A stretch of DNA of 64,000 bases. Source: a virus. This document shows, in pieces, positions 1 to 8,624 of the stretch (the first letter of the stretch is position 1; each line of letters opens with the position of its first letter). A program made the position numbers and the translations under genes. The notes under the pieces are model-generated. The model saw only the letters and a list, made by a program, of their open reading frames with translations, was not told where the DNA came from and did no database searches. Location: positions 1-64,000 of IMG/VR virus record IMGVR_UViG_3300045286_000131. One strand, 5' to 3'.

Positions 1-30
1 CGCGGTAGGGGCCACACCGTTTTGTTTCAG

Positions 31-1140
31 TTAAACCGAAACCGGCATTTCCTTGATTTGGGGAAGGACGTGCTGGAAGTTGGTGATGATGAGTTCAAGC
101 TTCTGCGCCACAAAGTCATTCAGCGATTGCGCGTTTTTCGAGCAAAGCTTCTGCTTCTTGGCGTAGTTTACAACCTGCCCTTCGGTGACTCCGGCGCTGG
201 TCGCGAGCGCGAAGATTTGTTCGATAAGCTTCTTCTCAACGGCATCCGGGTCTTCGGTGACAAGCGGTTTCTGTTCCGCCGGCTTGACAGGCTCAGGCGC
301 AAGCTCCCGCTGCGCTTCCTGCGCGGGTTCGGGTTCGCGTTGCTGCTGCTCCGGTTCGCGTTCTTCCGAATTGCCGGTGACGTTTTTCATGCGCTCCGGT
401 TCGGGGCTTTCCGGCGCTTCGGAAGGCGCGGCCGAATCGCCGATTTCCAGCGTGTGCTTCGGCTTGGACGGAACAACCTCGGCCTCGTCCTTCTCCAAGG
501 CGTCGGCAACTTCGGGTGACAGGGTAATCCACTTCGTAGCGCGCCGGAACACGGTCTTCTTCGCCATCTCGTTGTAGTCCGTCACCCAAGGGCCGGAGTT
601 GCTGGCACGGCTGCGCTTGCGGATGGCGTCAATCTCCGCCTTGGTCATAACGTCGGACTGCTTGGTGCCGTCCTTGAACGTGATGACAGCGTAGGCGGCA
701 TACATTTCGCCGCGATCCATCTTGAAGTTGATTTGATGCTTCACTTCGCCGTTTTCCCAAGTGAACGTGTCGTTCGCGCAAACAATCTGCGCGAGGATGT
801 TGGACACGTCGCCGCTGCGGCGGGCAAGCTCAACCAAGCCCTTGTAGTCAATGATGAGCGTGCAGGAATTGCCGTAGGGAATCAGGTGAGCGCGCCGGCC
901 GTCGGGTTCAAGCCCAAGCGCGGAGCAGTTGAGCATACACTGGACGACGCTTTCCTTGGTGCAATCCAAAAGCTTCGGAGTCTTCAGGATGGCGGTGAGC
1001 GCAACGCGAACAAAGCGATCCGGCGTCATGTGCTTCGGCAGCGCCAATGCGAGTTGCGATTTGAAGTAGTCGCCGGAAATCTCCTGTTTCAGAGTCAGCG
1101 GCTTGTCAGTTTTTGTTAGTGCGGATGTTGCGGGTGGCAT
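31..1140 (-). CDS. recT: RecT-family single-strand annealing recombinase
   Basis: A 369-residue protein of the phage RecT family, which anneals complementary single strands during recombination and repair of phage DNA. The RecT core fills about residues 20-215, with the family pattern of an amphipathic start, the LNCSALGLEPDGR segment and the IDYKGLVELARRSG segment. Residues 220-300 are Glu/Pro-rich and probably disordered, followed by a short helical C-terminal domain. An in-frame ATG 72 bases upstream exists, but the start at 1140 fits the family N-terminus better. It is the last complete gene of a leftward early cluster headed by a ribbon-helix-helix regulator. No exonuclease partner is seen in the window. 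The family call is confident; the role is taken from the family. Confidence 0.88.
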   Translation of the reverse strand: MPPATSALTKTDKPLTLKQEISGDYFKSQLALALPKHMTPDRFVRVALTAILKTPKLLDCTKESVVQCMLNCSALGLEPDGRRAHLIPYGNSCTLIIDYKGLVELARRSGDVSNILAQIVCANDTFTWENGEVKHQINFKMDRGEMYAAYAVITFKDGTKQSDVMTKAEIDAIRKRSRASNSGPWVTDYNEMAKKTVFRRATKWITLSPEVADALEKDEAEVVPSKPKHTLEIGDSAAPSEAPESPEPERMKNVTGNSEEREPEQQQREPEPAQEAQRELAPEPVKPAEQKPLVTEDPDAVEKKLIEQIFALATSAGVTEGQVVNYAKKQKLCSKNAQSLNDFVAQKLELIITNFQHVLPQIKEMPVSV

Positions 1141-1184
1141 GATGTTGTCTTTCGTTTTATGTTTGGTTTGACTGCAAATTAGTA

Positions 1185-1616
1185 TCACCGCCGGCCTTGC
1201 TCGACTCGGCATTGGAACTCGTAAAGGTCTTCGAGCTTTTTGTATTTATCGGCGGTGTCTTTTCCAACAAGCTCCGCCCACTCTGCCGGATAATTCTTCT
1301 TGTAGGCGTCAAGCAGCTTGGCGATGTCGAATTGGGAGTTTTCTTTCGGGTTCGACTTCAGCATGGCTTCCCAGATTTGCTCCGTCATGGCGGTGATAAA
1401 ATCATAGACGCCGGCATTTTCACGGACGATGCTGGGCCACGGATTGACGGCAAGCTGGTTGTAAAGCGTGGTGACTGCCTTCTCAACTTCCCGCGTGAGA
1501 ATTCCTTGGAAGTCGCCAGACGCTTTAAGCAGCGCCTTTGAAATGTCTTCTTCAAGCCGCCTGCGCTGCTCGTCGGTCATGCCTTTGTAGATGATGTTGA
1601 AAACAGACGGACTCAT
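1185..1616 (-). CDS. hypothetical protein, 143 residues
   Basis: Not recognised. The start at 1616 is chosen because AAAGGAAC lies just upstream and the ATG overlaps the stop of the preceding gene by four bases (ATGA); a longer in-frame start at 1649 lacks this support. The protein is mainly helical and charged, without Cys pairs, signal peptide or membrane segment. It lies between two tiny early genes and recT, 45 bases from the recT start, so a part in early recombination or replication is possible but unproven. Confidence 0.6.
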   Translation of the reverse strand: MSPSVFNIIYKGMTDEQRRRLEEDISKALLKASGDFQGILTREVEKAVTTLYNQLAVNPWPSIVRENAGVYDFITAMTEQIWEAMLKSNPKENSQFDIAKLLDAYKKNYPAEWAELVGKDTADKYKKLEDLYEFQCRVEQGRR

Positions 1617-1828
1617 TGTTGTTCCTTTTCGGTGATTGATTTTCTCCAAGGCGACTTTTGCTTTTTGGCCGGCGTGTAAACCTGCATCCGGTGAAGCGCG
1701 TTATAGACGACGCGGAACTGCATTGAGGCGACAAACGCGGCCGGCATCGGGCGGTTGTTTGCGTGGCTGTGAAATCCGGTGACTGATTTACCGGACTGCG
1801 CCGCGAGCATGAGTTCGGTGGATGTCAT
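1613..1828 (-). CDS. hypothetical protein, 71 residues
   Basis: A small basic protein that overlaps its neighbours by four bases at both ends (ATGA), strong evidence that it is translated as part of the leftward operon. No family is recognised. It is rich in Lys, Arg and His near the C-terminus and has no membrane segment. Confidence 0.55.
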   Translation of the reverse strand: MTSTELMLAAQSGKSVTGFHSHANNRPMPAAFVASMQFRVVYNALHRMQVYTPAKKQKSPWRKSITEKEQQ

Positions 1829-2013
1829 AGCTTGCCAATCTTGATGCCAAGCCTCTTCTCCACCACCGGAAGCCCGGCGCGAATGATTTCATTGGTGACG
1901 GAAGCAAACGACGATGACGTTCCCTGCTTTTCCAGATTGACAATGCGCTGAATTCTTTCGACGTGGTTTTTATTCACGCGGACTTGCGGCGGATACTTCG
2001 GTGTGTCGCTCAT
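1825..2013 (-). CDS. putative ribbon-helix-helix DNA-binding protein
   Basis: A 62-residue protein with an Arc/CopG-like layout: a short strand (PQVRVNK), a first helix over residues about 17-28, a turn, and a second helix (SVTNEIIRAGLPVVEKR). It is the first gene of the leftward cluster containing recT and faces the divergent plus-strand gene at 2108, a normal position for an early regulator. Start 2013 gives the compact domain; an in-frame ATG at 2040 would add nine residues. The fold is inferred from pattern, not from a motif specific to the family. Confidence 0.5.
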   Translation of the reverse strand: MSDTPKYPPQVRVNKNHVERIQRIVNLEKQGTSSSFASVTNEIIRAGLPVVEKRLGIKIGKL

Positions 2014-2070
2014 GGTGCATACAGTGGCAGAATGCCCCATTCAGCGCAAGATTTATTTTCAAAAATCTTC

Positions 2071-2100
2071 TTGAACCGAAAAACGCCGTGGTGCCATAGT
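2071..2100 (+). promoter_or_regulatory. candidate promoter TTGAAC-N18-CATAGT in divergent gap
   Basis: TTGAAC at 2071-2076 and CATAGT at 2095-2100 are 18 bases apart and end 7 bases before the ATG at 2108, so transcription would start almost at the start codon. The gap 2041-2107 separates divergent genes and is AT-rich compared with its surroundings. No strong leftward promoter could be picked out in it. Confidence 0.4.
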
Positions 2101-2107
2101 CTTCACT

Positions 2108-3238
2108 ATGGCTTTCGCTGAAGTCTGGACAATTGACGGCAACGACCCCTGCATCTGGAAAATTCCTTTCCGCGCGCGGTGGCAGGGAGTTGAAGGCGAG
2201 TTCGGCGAACTGCGCCCCGCCGTCCCGCTGCTGAAAATTCAGGAGCGGTCAATCATGGAGATTCTTACCCAGAACGCGAATTACGTCGGCGACGGTTGTT
2301 GGAGCATCCAAAGAAAAAACCTTGAGGGTGTGGCAACGCTGGTGGCCGACGACAAGGACATCACGCCGGAAGAGGTTGAACGGCTTTATTACTGGAACAG
2401 GCTGCGCGAGGCGCGGGACACCGCGTTTGCGTTCCATCCAAAAAACAAGGGCTTCAATGATTTTGTGGACTTTGCTCATTCATTCGGGATCGGGGAGTGC
2501 CGCGAGCAAGTTCACTACTGGTTTGAACTGATGGTTCGGGCCATGCTGGAGCGGCTGATAAACCGCGAGCAGCCGGTTGACTTCGGATTTATCAAGCTCC
2601 ACTGTTGCCCGTATCGGGTGAACTGGAAGAATGTTTTGATGTCGCGCTTTCCAACCTTGGGCCGCGTCTTGGTGCGGACGCAGGGGCAGGAAAGGTTTGA
2701 TGCCGCCGACCGCGCGCTGCTTCTGGATGAGATGGCTTCGCTGGATTTGCTGGCAATGGGAAGCCGTGGTAATTGCTACAAGTCAATCGAAGTGGAATAC
2801 AGTCTGAGTTGGTGGAAAAGAACCGCGCTGGCTGAACGCGAAAGGTTGGATAAACTTGGAGATGTTGGCTATGCAAAATACACCACAAGCTCAGTCCGGT
2901 ATTCGCTCAAAAGGATGCTGGAAATCTATTCGTCGTATTGCTCGCAGGTTGCGCTGTATAGTGCCACCCATGTTGAAGGCGAGCGTGCTGGCGATTATCG
3001 CCTCGTTACACACAAGCCGGAAGCATTCCTTGCTCAAAAAAACCGCATCCACTGGCCTTTACCTTCTGTTGTGGATAACAAGGTTCAAGAATTCAAGCCG
3101 GCGAGTGACGCGGAATACCTACGTCTTGCGTATGAGGTCGTGCCGCCGTTGTCCGCTTTTCAACCGCAACCTAAAAACGTGCGGAACTTGGAATCTAGGC
3201 CCGACGGAAGTAAGCGGGCATGGCGCGATAAAAGATGA
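2108..3238 (+). CDS. hypothetical protein, 376 residues
   Basis: Not recognised. A mixed alpha/beta protein with many Trp and Tyr residues, no signal peptide and no membrane segment. It is the first rightward gene after the divergent gap, with a -10-like hexamer 7 bases before its ATG and no Shine-Dalgarno sequence. A later in-frame ATG (near 2254) would remove the first 49 residues. The next 120 bases (3239-3358) hold no gene. Confidence 0.6.
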   Translation: MAFAEVWTIDGNDPCIWKIPFRARWQGVEGEFGELRPAVPLLKIQERSIMEILTQNANYVGDGCWSIQRKNLEGVATLVADDKDITPEEVERLYYWNRLREARDTAFAFHPKNKGFNDFVDFAHSFGIGECREQVHYWFELMVRAMLERLINREQPVDFGFIKLHCCPYRVNWKNVLMSRFPTLGRVLVRTQGQERFDAADRALLLDEMASLDLLAMGSRGNCYKSIEVEYSLSWWKRTALAERERLDKLGDVGYAKYTTSSVRYSLKRMLEIYSSYCSQVALYSATHVEGERAGDYRLVTHKPEAFLAQKNRIHWPLPSVVDNKVQEFKPASDAEYLRLAYEVVPPLSAFQPQPKNVRNLESRPDGSKRAWRDKR

Positions 3239-3358
3239 GCCGCTTGGGTGCCTGTGCTTTATGCCGGTGAAGGCTTTTATTTTGGAAGCTAATTGCTGGT
3301 CGTGGGAGAGAACGGGTGGTAGGTTTGGATGGCCCGACAATTTGAACGGATATTTTTT

Positions 3359-3883
3359 ATGCCAGAAGAAAACATAATTCCGCCGGCCGTTATTCCGGTG
3401 AAAACGGATCTGAAAATCGAAAACGAGAGGCCGCCAGTCCCAAGCGAAGAAGTCATTGAGATTTTTAAGCAGAACGGGATTGCGGTAATCACAAATTGCG
3501 ACAGGCAACCGATTATAGACTTGGCGAAAATCGGATATTTTTCCGAAGGCGTCGGCATGATGAGAATTCAGTCCGGCTCCATCATCGTTTCACAGGCGCA
3601 GTTGCGCCAAACACTGACCGTCCTCACTGAAAAAATAAACACGGAGCATTTAGAGCCGGAAGAGCTTGCAATGCTGACTCGCTCCGCCGCCTACGTCGCA
3701 AAAATCCTGAATGATACGACGGCAACCGCTATGAAACATTTCAGCGGAAAGCACGCGGCCGGTGAAAAGCCGGCAGGAAAAACGCCGTCATTGCCACCCG
3801 GAGCCGTCCTTCAGGTGAACGTCGCGCCCGGCAGCAACGTGCAAATTGTGGACAAAACCGTTGACGCGCCTAAAACTCCGTGA
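3359..3883 (+). CDS. hypothetical protein, 174 residues
   Basis: Not recognised. Residues 1-35 are Pro-rich, the middle is helical and the C-terminus from about 130 is Pro/Gly/Val-rich and low in complexity. The ATG at 3359 is chosen because it follows the TTTTTT-ATG context seen before many plus-strand starts here; an upstream ATG at 3329 is in frame. There is no Shine-Dalgarno sequence. Its place before small secreted and tail-like genes suggests a virion-associated role only weakly. Confidence 0.5.
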   Translation: MPEENIIPPAVIPVKTDLKIENERPPVPSEEVIEIFKQNGIAVITNCDRQPIIDLAKIGYFSEGVGMMRIQSGSIIVSQAQLRQTLTVLTEKINTEHLEPEELAMLTRSAAYVAKILNDTTATAMKHFSGKHAAGEKPAGKTPSLPPGAVLQVNVAPGSNVQIVDKTVDAPKTP

Positions 3884-3895
3884 TACGAAAGACTC

Positions 3896-4168
3896 ATGGC
3901 TAATACAGGTGATGCTTACGAATTGCCGCAATACACGCCCGGCGTTTCCATGAAGGACGGAACGACCCCGGCCGTAGTGGTTCCGCCGGCATTAAACATT
4001 GGATCGGCCAACGCGCAGATTTTGCACGGCGCTTTCGCGAATCCCAACGGCAATGTCACGCCAAACAACACATCCGACGCGGCCGATTATTACCAAGACT
4101 CTGTTCCGCTCAACCGCTGGTCTTGGGATGTTCCGTCGCAGGCTTGGAAAGCGTATATCACCCCCTGA
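3896..4168 (+). CDS. hypothetical protein, 90 residues
   Basis: A small Asn/Pro/Ala-rich protein with a Trp-rich C-terminus (RWSWDVPSQAW). Not recognised. It lies 12 bases after the upstream gene and 7 bases before a secreted LamG/SGNH-like protein, so it is probably co-expressed with that block. Confidence 0.5.
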   Translation: MANTGDAYELPQYTPGVSMKDGTTPAVVVPPALNIGSANAQILHGAFANPNGNVTPNNTSDAADYYQDSVPLNRWSWDVPSQAWKAYITP

Positions 4169-4175
4169 AATTTTT

Positions 4176-6032
4176 ATGAAGAAAATCATCGTGATCGGAA
4201 TTACGATTGCCTGCTTCATGCAGGCTTTCGCGCAATTGAGGCCGAATGCCTACACCACCAACGGGCAGGATGCTGCGGATGCTTACGTTAAAAGCATTGC
4301 CGGCTCCACGGCGGGCGCATCAGCTTTTACCACGCGGGCGCAGCGGCATCTGTGGTATTCCACCAACGCTATTGCCGCGCTCGGTCAGTGGCCTTATTTG
4401 CAGGACATTTTGATTTTCAACAATCACGGCACACCGACAAATCACCTTTCCTTGTTTGGAAATCCTTGGAGTGTGACCAATGAAGTTTATGCGCCGTCGC
4501 TTGGTGCGGACGGCGGCGGCATTTATTTCGGCGGCACGAACGCGGTGACGTTCAACTTGCCGAACGCGCTCACAAACTTCTCTTTCTTTGTGTTTTACCG
4601 GCAGGACGCTGTCGGGCTGGACTTGTATGACAAAACCGCATCGTCAATGCAGTATCTTGCCGGCCTGCGTTCGACAAACGACAACTCTACCTTGGTCGCC
4701 ACCGCCTACGGAAATTTCCGCCAGAATCGTGTCTGGGAAATCAGCGGGACGAACATTTGGGAAAATGACTGGCAAAATTCGACCAACCAGTATGCGCCGA
4801 TGAAATCAGGGGCGTTTGAAAACAACGCTTTAATGGCCCCATTGCTGCCAACGGTTCTTATCGTCAGCGGAGACACGAATGGAAACATTTGGGTCTGGCA
4901 CAACGGGAATCCGGCGAGCTTCTATTATGTCTATGGCAACGGAACCGGCACAAACAAGCTGGTGATGAACGGACTCTATTCGCCGGTGAATCAAATGTTG
5001 CTTGGCGGAAACGACCCGATTTGGCCGCGTGTCGGCAACGGCACTTCCATTATCGGAACGAACGCCCAGAGCGTTAAGGTCATGGCGGCGGGCGTGTTTA
5101 ACAAATTGTGCGATGGAAACCTTGCCTTGGCTGTTCAGAGGTTTTGCTCTGGAATTTCTGACGCGGACAGCTTTGTTGAGTTTTCCGGCAGTTCAATCAT
5201 TGACGACACTATTCCGGTCGGAACCGGCAGCATCGGCATGCCTTGCACGAACAATCTGGCTCTGCTTTCTGAAATCGTCCGCAAGAACACGCTCTGCATC
5301 AACTCCGCTCATTCAGGTTCGCTGCTTACTTATTGGACGAATTTGCAATACGCGGCAACGAACGGCCAAGTTTGGCGTCCGGTGGCTGATATGATGGAGC
5401 GCGAACGCTTTGGCGGCATCGAGGAGGACACCGACGCTTTCCGAAACGATATTGGCAACGGAACCACTGCGGCTTCCGCTTGGAACATGATGAATAATTT
5501 TCAGGCGCGTTATTCGTCGGCAATCTCTTGGGTCTGGCTGGACACGCCGAACACACTCGGCTTTACCGGCGGCAGCGGGGCGGGCATCAACAATTCAAAC
5601 TGGGTCGCAGCCTGCGCCGGTGCGCGGACGAATCTTTTCAACTTTTCGCGCTACGTTCCGTTTGGCCGATACTTAACATTGGAACTGCTCAACCAAGTCT
5701 CCCGCGACAACCCGCCGACGCATTTGGATGGCACTACACCGCTCGCTCGCGCCGCGTGTGTGCAGTTCGCGCAAATGGCGGCTGGCTTGCCGTGGACGAT
5801 GAGCTTCAACGGCTCGACCAACCTGCAAACCGCCAGCGGTATCTTGAACTATACAAACACTTGGCACTATCCGATGACGTTTAATCTGCAAATCACGAAC
5901 AGTGGCGCCATTTGGAAAAACGGTGCGGCGGTTTTGACGAGCTTCACCGGCACATGGCCGCTGAAAGTTTATCCGGGAGACATCGTGAATATAACCAATG
6001 CGGCCTATTCGACCGCCGATACAACGCAATGA
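4176..6032 (+). CDS. secreted LamG-like and degenerate SGNH-hydrolase-like protein
   Basis: A 618-residue protein starting with a clear Sec signal peptide (basic MKK, hydrophobic core, cleavage after AFA near residue 19). Residues about 70-230 look like a LamG/concanavalin jelly roll. The second half resembles SGNH esterases: a block-I-like EFSGSSIIDD near residue 335, an ND-containing block near 421 and a THLDG block near 515 in place of the catalytic Asp-x-x-His motif. These motifs are degenerate, so activity is uncertain. The sequence is Asn/Thr-rich, a style common in secreted proteins of Verrucomicrobiota. The ATG follows a TTTTT context with no Shine-Dalgarno sequence. Possible roles are surface polysaccharide de-esterification, adhesion, or modification of the infected cell envelope. 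The signal peptide is the firmest part of the call. Confidence 0.55.
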   Translation: MKKIIVIGITIACFMQAFAQLRPNAYTTNGQDAADAYVKSIAGSTAGASAFTTRAQRHLWYSTNAIAALGQWPYLQDILIFNNHGTPTNHLSLFGNPWSVTNEVYAPSLGADGGGIYFGGTNAVTFNLPNALTNFSFFVFYRQDAVGLDLYDKTASSMQYLAGLRSTNDNSTLVATAYGNFRQNRVWEISGTNIWENDWQNSTNQYAPMKSGAFENNALMAPLLPTVLIVSGDTNGNIWVWHNGNPASFYYVYGNGTGTNKLVMNGLYSPVNQMLLGGNDPIWPRVGNGTSIIGTNAQSVKVMAAGVFNKLCDGNLALAVQRFCSGISDADSFVEFSGSSIIDDTIPVGTGSIGMPCTNNLALLSEIVRKNTLCINSAHSGSLLTYWTNLQYAATNGQVWRPVADMMERERFGGIEEDTDAFRNDIGNGTTAASAWNMMNNFQARYSSAISWVWLDTPNTLGFTGGSGAGINNSNWVAACAGARTNLFNFSRYVPFGRYLTLELLNQVSRDNPPTHLDGTTPLARAACVQFAQMAAGLPWTMSFNGSTNLQTASGILNYTNTWHYPMTFNLQITNSGAIWKNGAAVLTSFTGTWPLKVYPGDIVNITNAAYSTADTTQ

Positions 6033-6340
6033 AATTTTCCGCCGTCATCCTGATTGCGCTCGCGCTGAATGCTTCGGCGGCGGGCTACCGTCTGCCGGTC
6101 GGCAGCGGCACGGTCGGATTGCAGCCGGTGGTGATTTATGCGAAGGCAAGCGGAGCGCATGACTACACATTCGCTTATCCGCGTAACGCCCGGCAGTTCG
6201 CGTGGACGATGAAAACGATGATTCCGATTCGGTCAACGAACTGGTTTGCGATGCAAAGCTGGCCGCGCGGAACACAGCCTTCCGGCAAGATGATTATTCA
6301 TCCCGCGCCGGGGCAGAAATACCGGATGGATGGAAACTGA
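6029..6340 (+). CDS. small secreted protein, 103 residues
   Basis: The ATG overlaps the stop of the LamG/SGNH-like gene by four bases, indicating coupled translation. An N-terminal Sec signal peptide is evident (MKFSAVILIALALNASAA, cleavage near residue 18). The mature part of about 85 residues has many aromatic residues and looks like a single beta domain. Not recognised. It probably works outside the cytoplasm together with the preceding gene product. Confidence 0.55.
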   Translation: MKFSAVILIALALNASAAGYRLPVGSGTVGLQPVVIYAKASGAHDYTFAYPRNARQFAWTMKTMIPIRSTNWFAMQSWPRGTQPSGKMIIHPAPGQKYRMDGN

Positions 6341-6344
6341 TTTT

Positions 6345-6821
6345 ATGGATATTGAAACCCTCAAAAACCTCGGTGAAGCCGCAAAGGGAAATCCGCTTAT
6401 GGGCGGGCTTTTTATCATCGGCGTTTTTATTTGGATAAGTGTTAAAAGCTGGCTTCAATCCAAGGACATCCGCGCGTTGAAAAACAAGCTGGGCGAACTT
6501 GAGGGGATGCTGCGTGGGTTGGCGTTTTACCAAAGCGAGCCTGTTGGTGATCGGATTATCCGCGCCACCCCGCAACTGGCGGCGATTCTCGGCGTGGCTG
6601 TTGCAGACATCGTGGACAAGCCGTTGCACAAGGTTTTCGACCCGCACATTCTGGAAATCATTCGGGACGCCAACGACATCGCGCAGCGTGCGGGCGAGGC
6701 GGTGACGCATAACGTGAACATCCGTGGAACCATCTGCACGCTGGCGATCCGGTGTGTGGAAACCCGCGACAGTTATTATTTCGTGGCGAACATCCACCGG
6801 CAGAACTCTGTTTTGCAATGA
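6345..6821 (+). CDS. membrane-anchored PAS-like protein
   Basis: A 158-residue protein with one N-terminal membrane helix (about residues 19-35, GGLFIIGVFIWISVKSW), a short charged linker that may form a coiled coil, and a C-terminal domain from about residue 60 whose order fits a PAS fold: IRATPQLAAILG, then KPLHKVFDPH, then two closing strands. PAS domains bind small ligands or sense redox state. The gene lies between small secreted proteins and a holin-like gene and overlaps the latter by four bases. A role in timing lysis or sensing the membrane is speculation. An in-frame ATG at 6330 would add five residues. Confidence 0.45.
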   Translation: MDIETLKNLGEAAKGNPLMGGLFIIGVFIWISVKSWLQSKDIRALKNKLGELEGMLRGLAFYQSEPVGDRIIRATPQLAAILGVAVADIVDKPLHKVFDPHILEIIRDANDIAQRAGEAVTHNVNIRGTICTLAIRCVETRDSYYFVANIHRQNSVLQ

Positions 6822-7147
6822 GCGACCCGATTCAATTCATCTGGACGCTGGTTCAATTCCAACCGGCGGCACTTACGATGGCTGCGGTCGTCGTCATTGG
6901 CTACCTGCTGAAATGTATCCCGCAAGTCCTGAACCAGAGGATTCCGATTTACATTGTGGTTGTCGCCACGGCGCTTTACTACGGCATGGTGACTCCAAGG
7001 CCGGCAAAGATGCCGGACATCATCGCCACCATTATTCTCGGCTCCGTAGTCGGACTGCTGGCATGGCTTTTCCACAATCAAATCTTGAAACGGTTTATTG
7101 ATTCGCATATTTCATTTCCCGAACAACCAACAAAACCACAGCCATGA
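6818..7147 (+). CDS. putative holin, three membrane helices
   Basis: A 109-residue protein with three predicted membrane helices (about residues 16-31, 43-56 and 68-85) and a polar, Pro-rich tail (EQPTKPQP). Size, topology and the proline-containing loops match small phage holins, which open the inner membrane at the end of infection. It overlaps the PAS-like gene upstream and the secreted-protein gene downstream by four bases each, so the lysis-like block is tightly coupled. No peptidoglycan hydrolase is found beside it; a patatin phospholipase is two genes downstream. Confidence 0.55.
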   Translation: MSDPIQFIWTLVQFQPAALTMAAVVVIGYLLKCIPQVLNQRIPIYIVVVATALYYGMVTPRPAKMPDIIATIILGSVVGLLAWLFHNQILKRFIDSHISFPEQPTKPQP

Positions 7148-7728
7148 AATTTAACATCAACAAATGGACTCTCGGACTGGCGGCAGTCACCGCCGCCATC
7201 TGCTGCGTGTCAGCCGAAGCTCAAACCAATTCCGCGATGGACAAGACGGCTCCATTCCAGTCCATTGAGCAGGTTGCGGAGCACGCATCATGGCATGACA
7301 ATTTTGACGCGGCTGGCGCTCTGCTGGTCAACACGGCTTCACCCGGCGTCAAGACTTCGCTGTTTGCGTTTCAGGTATCTTATTCCACCGGCAGCAACAC
7401 GTTTGTTCAGGGCGTGGCGTTTGCCGGAACGCGCGAGCGCGGTGGCGGCGGCGCGGCTGGCGGCTTGAAGTCTTCCGGCGCGTTCACGCTTCCGATTGTC
7501 CATCGCGTCATCCATACCGTGCAATCAGTGGCAGCGGGAATGGTCTATGTCAGCGGCTCGGACGGCGGGATTTCATTTGGCGTCTCGCGGCCGGCGCACA
7601 ATGGATGGGAGGACTACGTTGTTACCACGCTGCTGATTAAGGCGAGCGACAATTTTTACTTCGGCGGAACGGCGGCGGTCATTGGTATTTCGTCATACGT
7701 TGGTTTGGTGGCAGACGCATCTTTTTGA
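7144..7728 (+). CDS. secreted glycine-rich protein, 194 residues
   Basis: A Sec signal peptide is clear (hydrophobic LGLAAVTAAICCVSA, cleavage after AEA near residue 26). The mature protein is Gly/Ser/Ala-rich and predicted beta-rich, with a GGGGAAGG stretch in the middle. Not recognised. It overlaps the holin-like gene by four bases and is followed by the patatin gene. It may be a virion surface protein or act in the envelope during lysis. Confidence 0.5.
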   Translation: MKFNINKWTLGLAAVTAAICCVSAEAQTNSAMDKTAPFQSIEQVAEHASWHDNFDAAGALLVNTASPGVKTSLFAFQVSYSTGSNTFVQGVAFAGTRERGGGGAAGGLKSSGAFTLPIVHRVIHTVQSVAAGMVYVSGSDGGISFGVSRPAHNGWEDYVVTTLLIKASDNFYFGGTAAVIGISSYVGLVADASF

Positions 7729-7731
7729 ATT

Positions 7732-8616
7732 ATGAAGCCTTCAATGTCATTGCGCGGCGGCGGCGGTTTGGATTACGGACAGGCCGTTTTTTTGGCGTTA
7801 CTAGAGCAACGCTACGGCAACTTGGCGCAAGCGGTTTCAGCCGGAGCCGGAACATCTGCCGGTGGAATCAACCTTGGGTTTTTGGCCCTTGGGATGAAGA
7901 TGTCGGAACTGGCTGATTTTTACGTCAAACTTTCACCCAGCATTTTCCATCAGGATATGCTGTCAACCGTCGGCATGGCCTTCGGCTCGAAATACAACCC
8001 GGATGCCCGCCAGAAGGCATTGCAGTCGGTGTTTGGCGATGCCGAAATGGGCGACCTGAAAATTCCGTGCTTCTTCACCGCGCACAGCAAGTCAAGCGGG
8101 AGGAATTTCTTCTTTCAGAACTACGGAAGCGCCTACGAAGACCGTGATGAAGTGATTGTCACAGATCCGAAAGTGAAGTTGTGGGAGGTAATCATGGCGA
8201 CCAGCGCGGCCCCGACCTACTTCCCCGGCTACACGCTGAATGGTGAGGTTCTGTTCGACGGCGGTTTGACGATGTTGAACGACCCAAGCGAGACTTTGAT
8301 GCGGGACTTTCCAAGCACGCCGAGAATGCTGTCGGTTGGCAACGGGTGGACGAACTGGCTGATTTCGCCGGAGCCGAACCCCGGCGCTTTGAACGCCCTG
8401 AGCTACTTTGTCGCCGCCGCATTGCGCGCCGCTGAAATCACGTCCATCTACAACACCAAGCGAGAGCTTGGCAATAATCATCTTTTGGTGAATCCGAACA
8501 TCGGGAACGGATTCGAGATTGACGACACCACCGAGGCGACAAGGGGCGCTTTGGCGCTGGCGTGGACAAATGAATACAGCGCAAACATCCCCGCGCTCGA
8601 CGCAATTTTTTCCTGA
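7732..8616 (+). CDS. patatin-like phospholipase
   Basis: A 294-residue patatin-family acyl hydrolase. It has the glycine-rich oxyanion loop (RGGGGLDYG, residues 8-16), the nucleophile elbow GTSAGG with Ser42, and the second dyad residue in FDGG at Asp176, so the Ser-Asp dyad is intact. Family members cleave acyl chains from membrane lipids. No signal peptide is present, so release to the membrane may depend on the holin-like protein two genes upstream. This placement suggests a role in lysis or membrane remodelling, which is an inference. It starts 3 bases after the preceding stop with no clear Shine-Dalgarno sequence. Confidence 0.82.
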   Translation: MKPSMSLRGGGGLDYGQAVFLALLEQRYGNLAQAVSAGAGTSAGGINLGFLALGMKMSELADFYVKLSPSIFHQDMLSTVGMAFGSKYNPDARQKALQSVFGDAEMGDLKIPCFFTAHSKSSGRNFFFQNYGSAYEDRDEVIVTDPKVKLWEVIMATSAAPTYFPGYTLNGEVLFDGGLTMLNDPSETLMRDFPSTPRMLSVGNGWTNWLISPEPNPGALNALSYFVAAALRAAEITSIYNTKRELGNNHLLVNPNIGNGFEIDDTTEATRGALALAWTNEYSANIPALDAIFS

Positions 8617-8624
8617 CAAAAAAA

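Noticed and set aside
3119-3558. Minus-strand reading frames opposite the genes at 2108 and 3359
   Set aside because: Unnatural Arg/His/Ser-rich composition and no start signals; they are shadows of the plus-strand genes.
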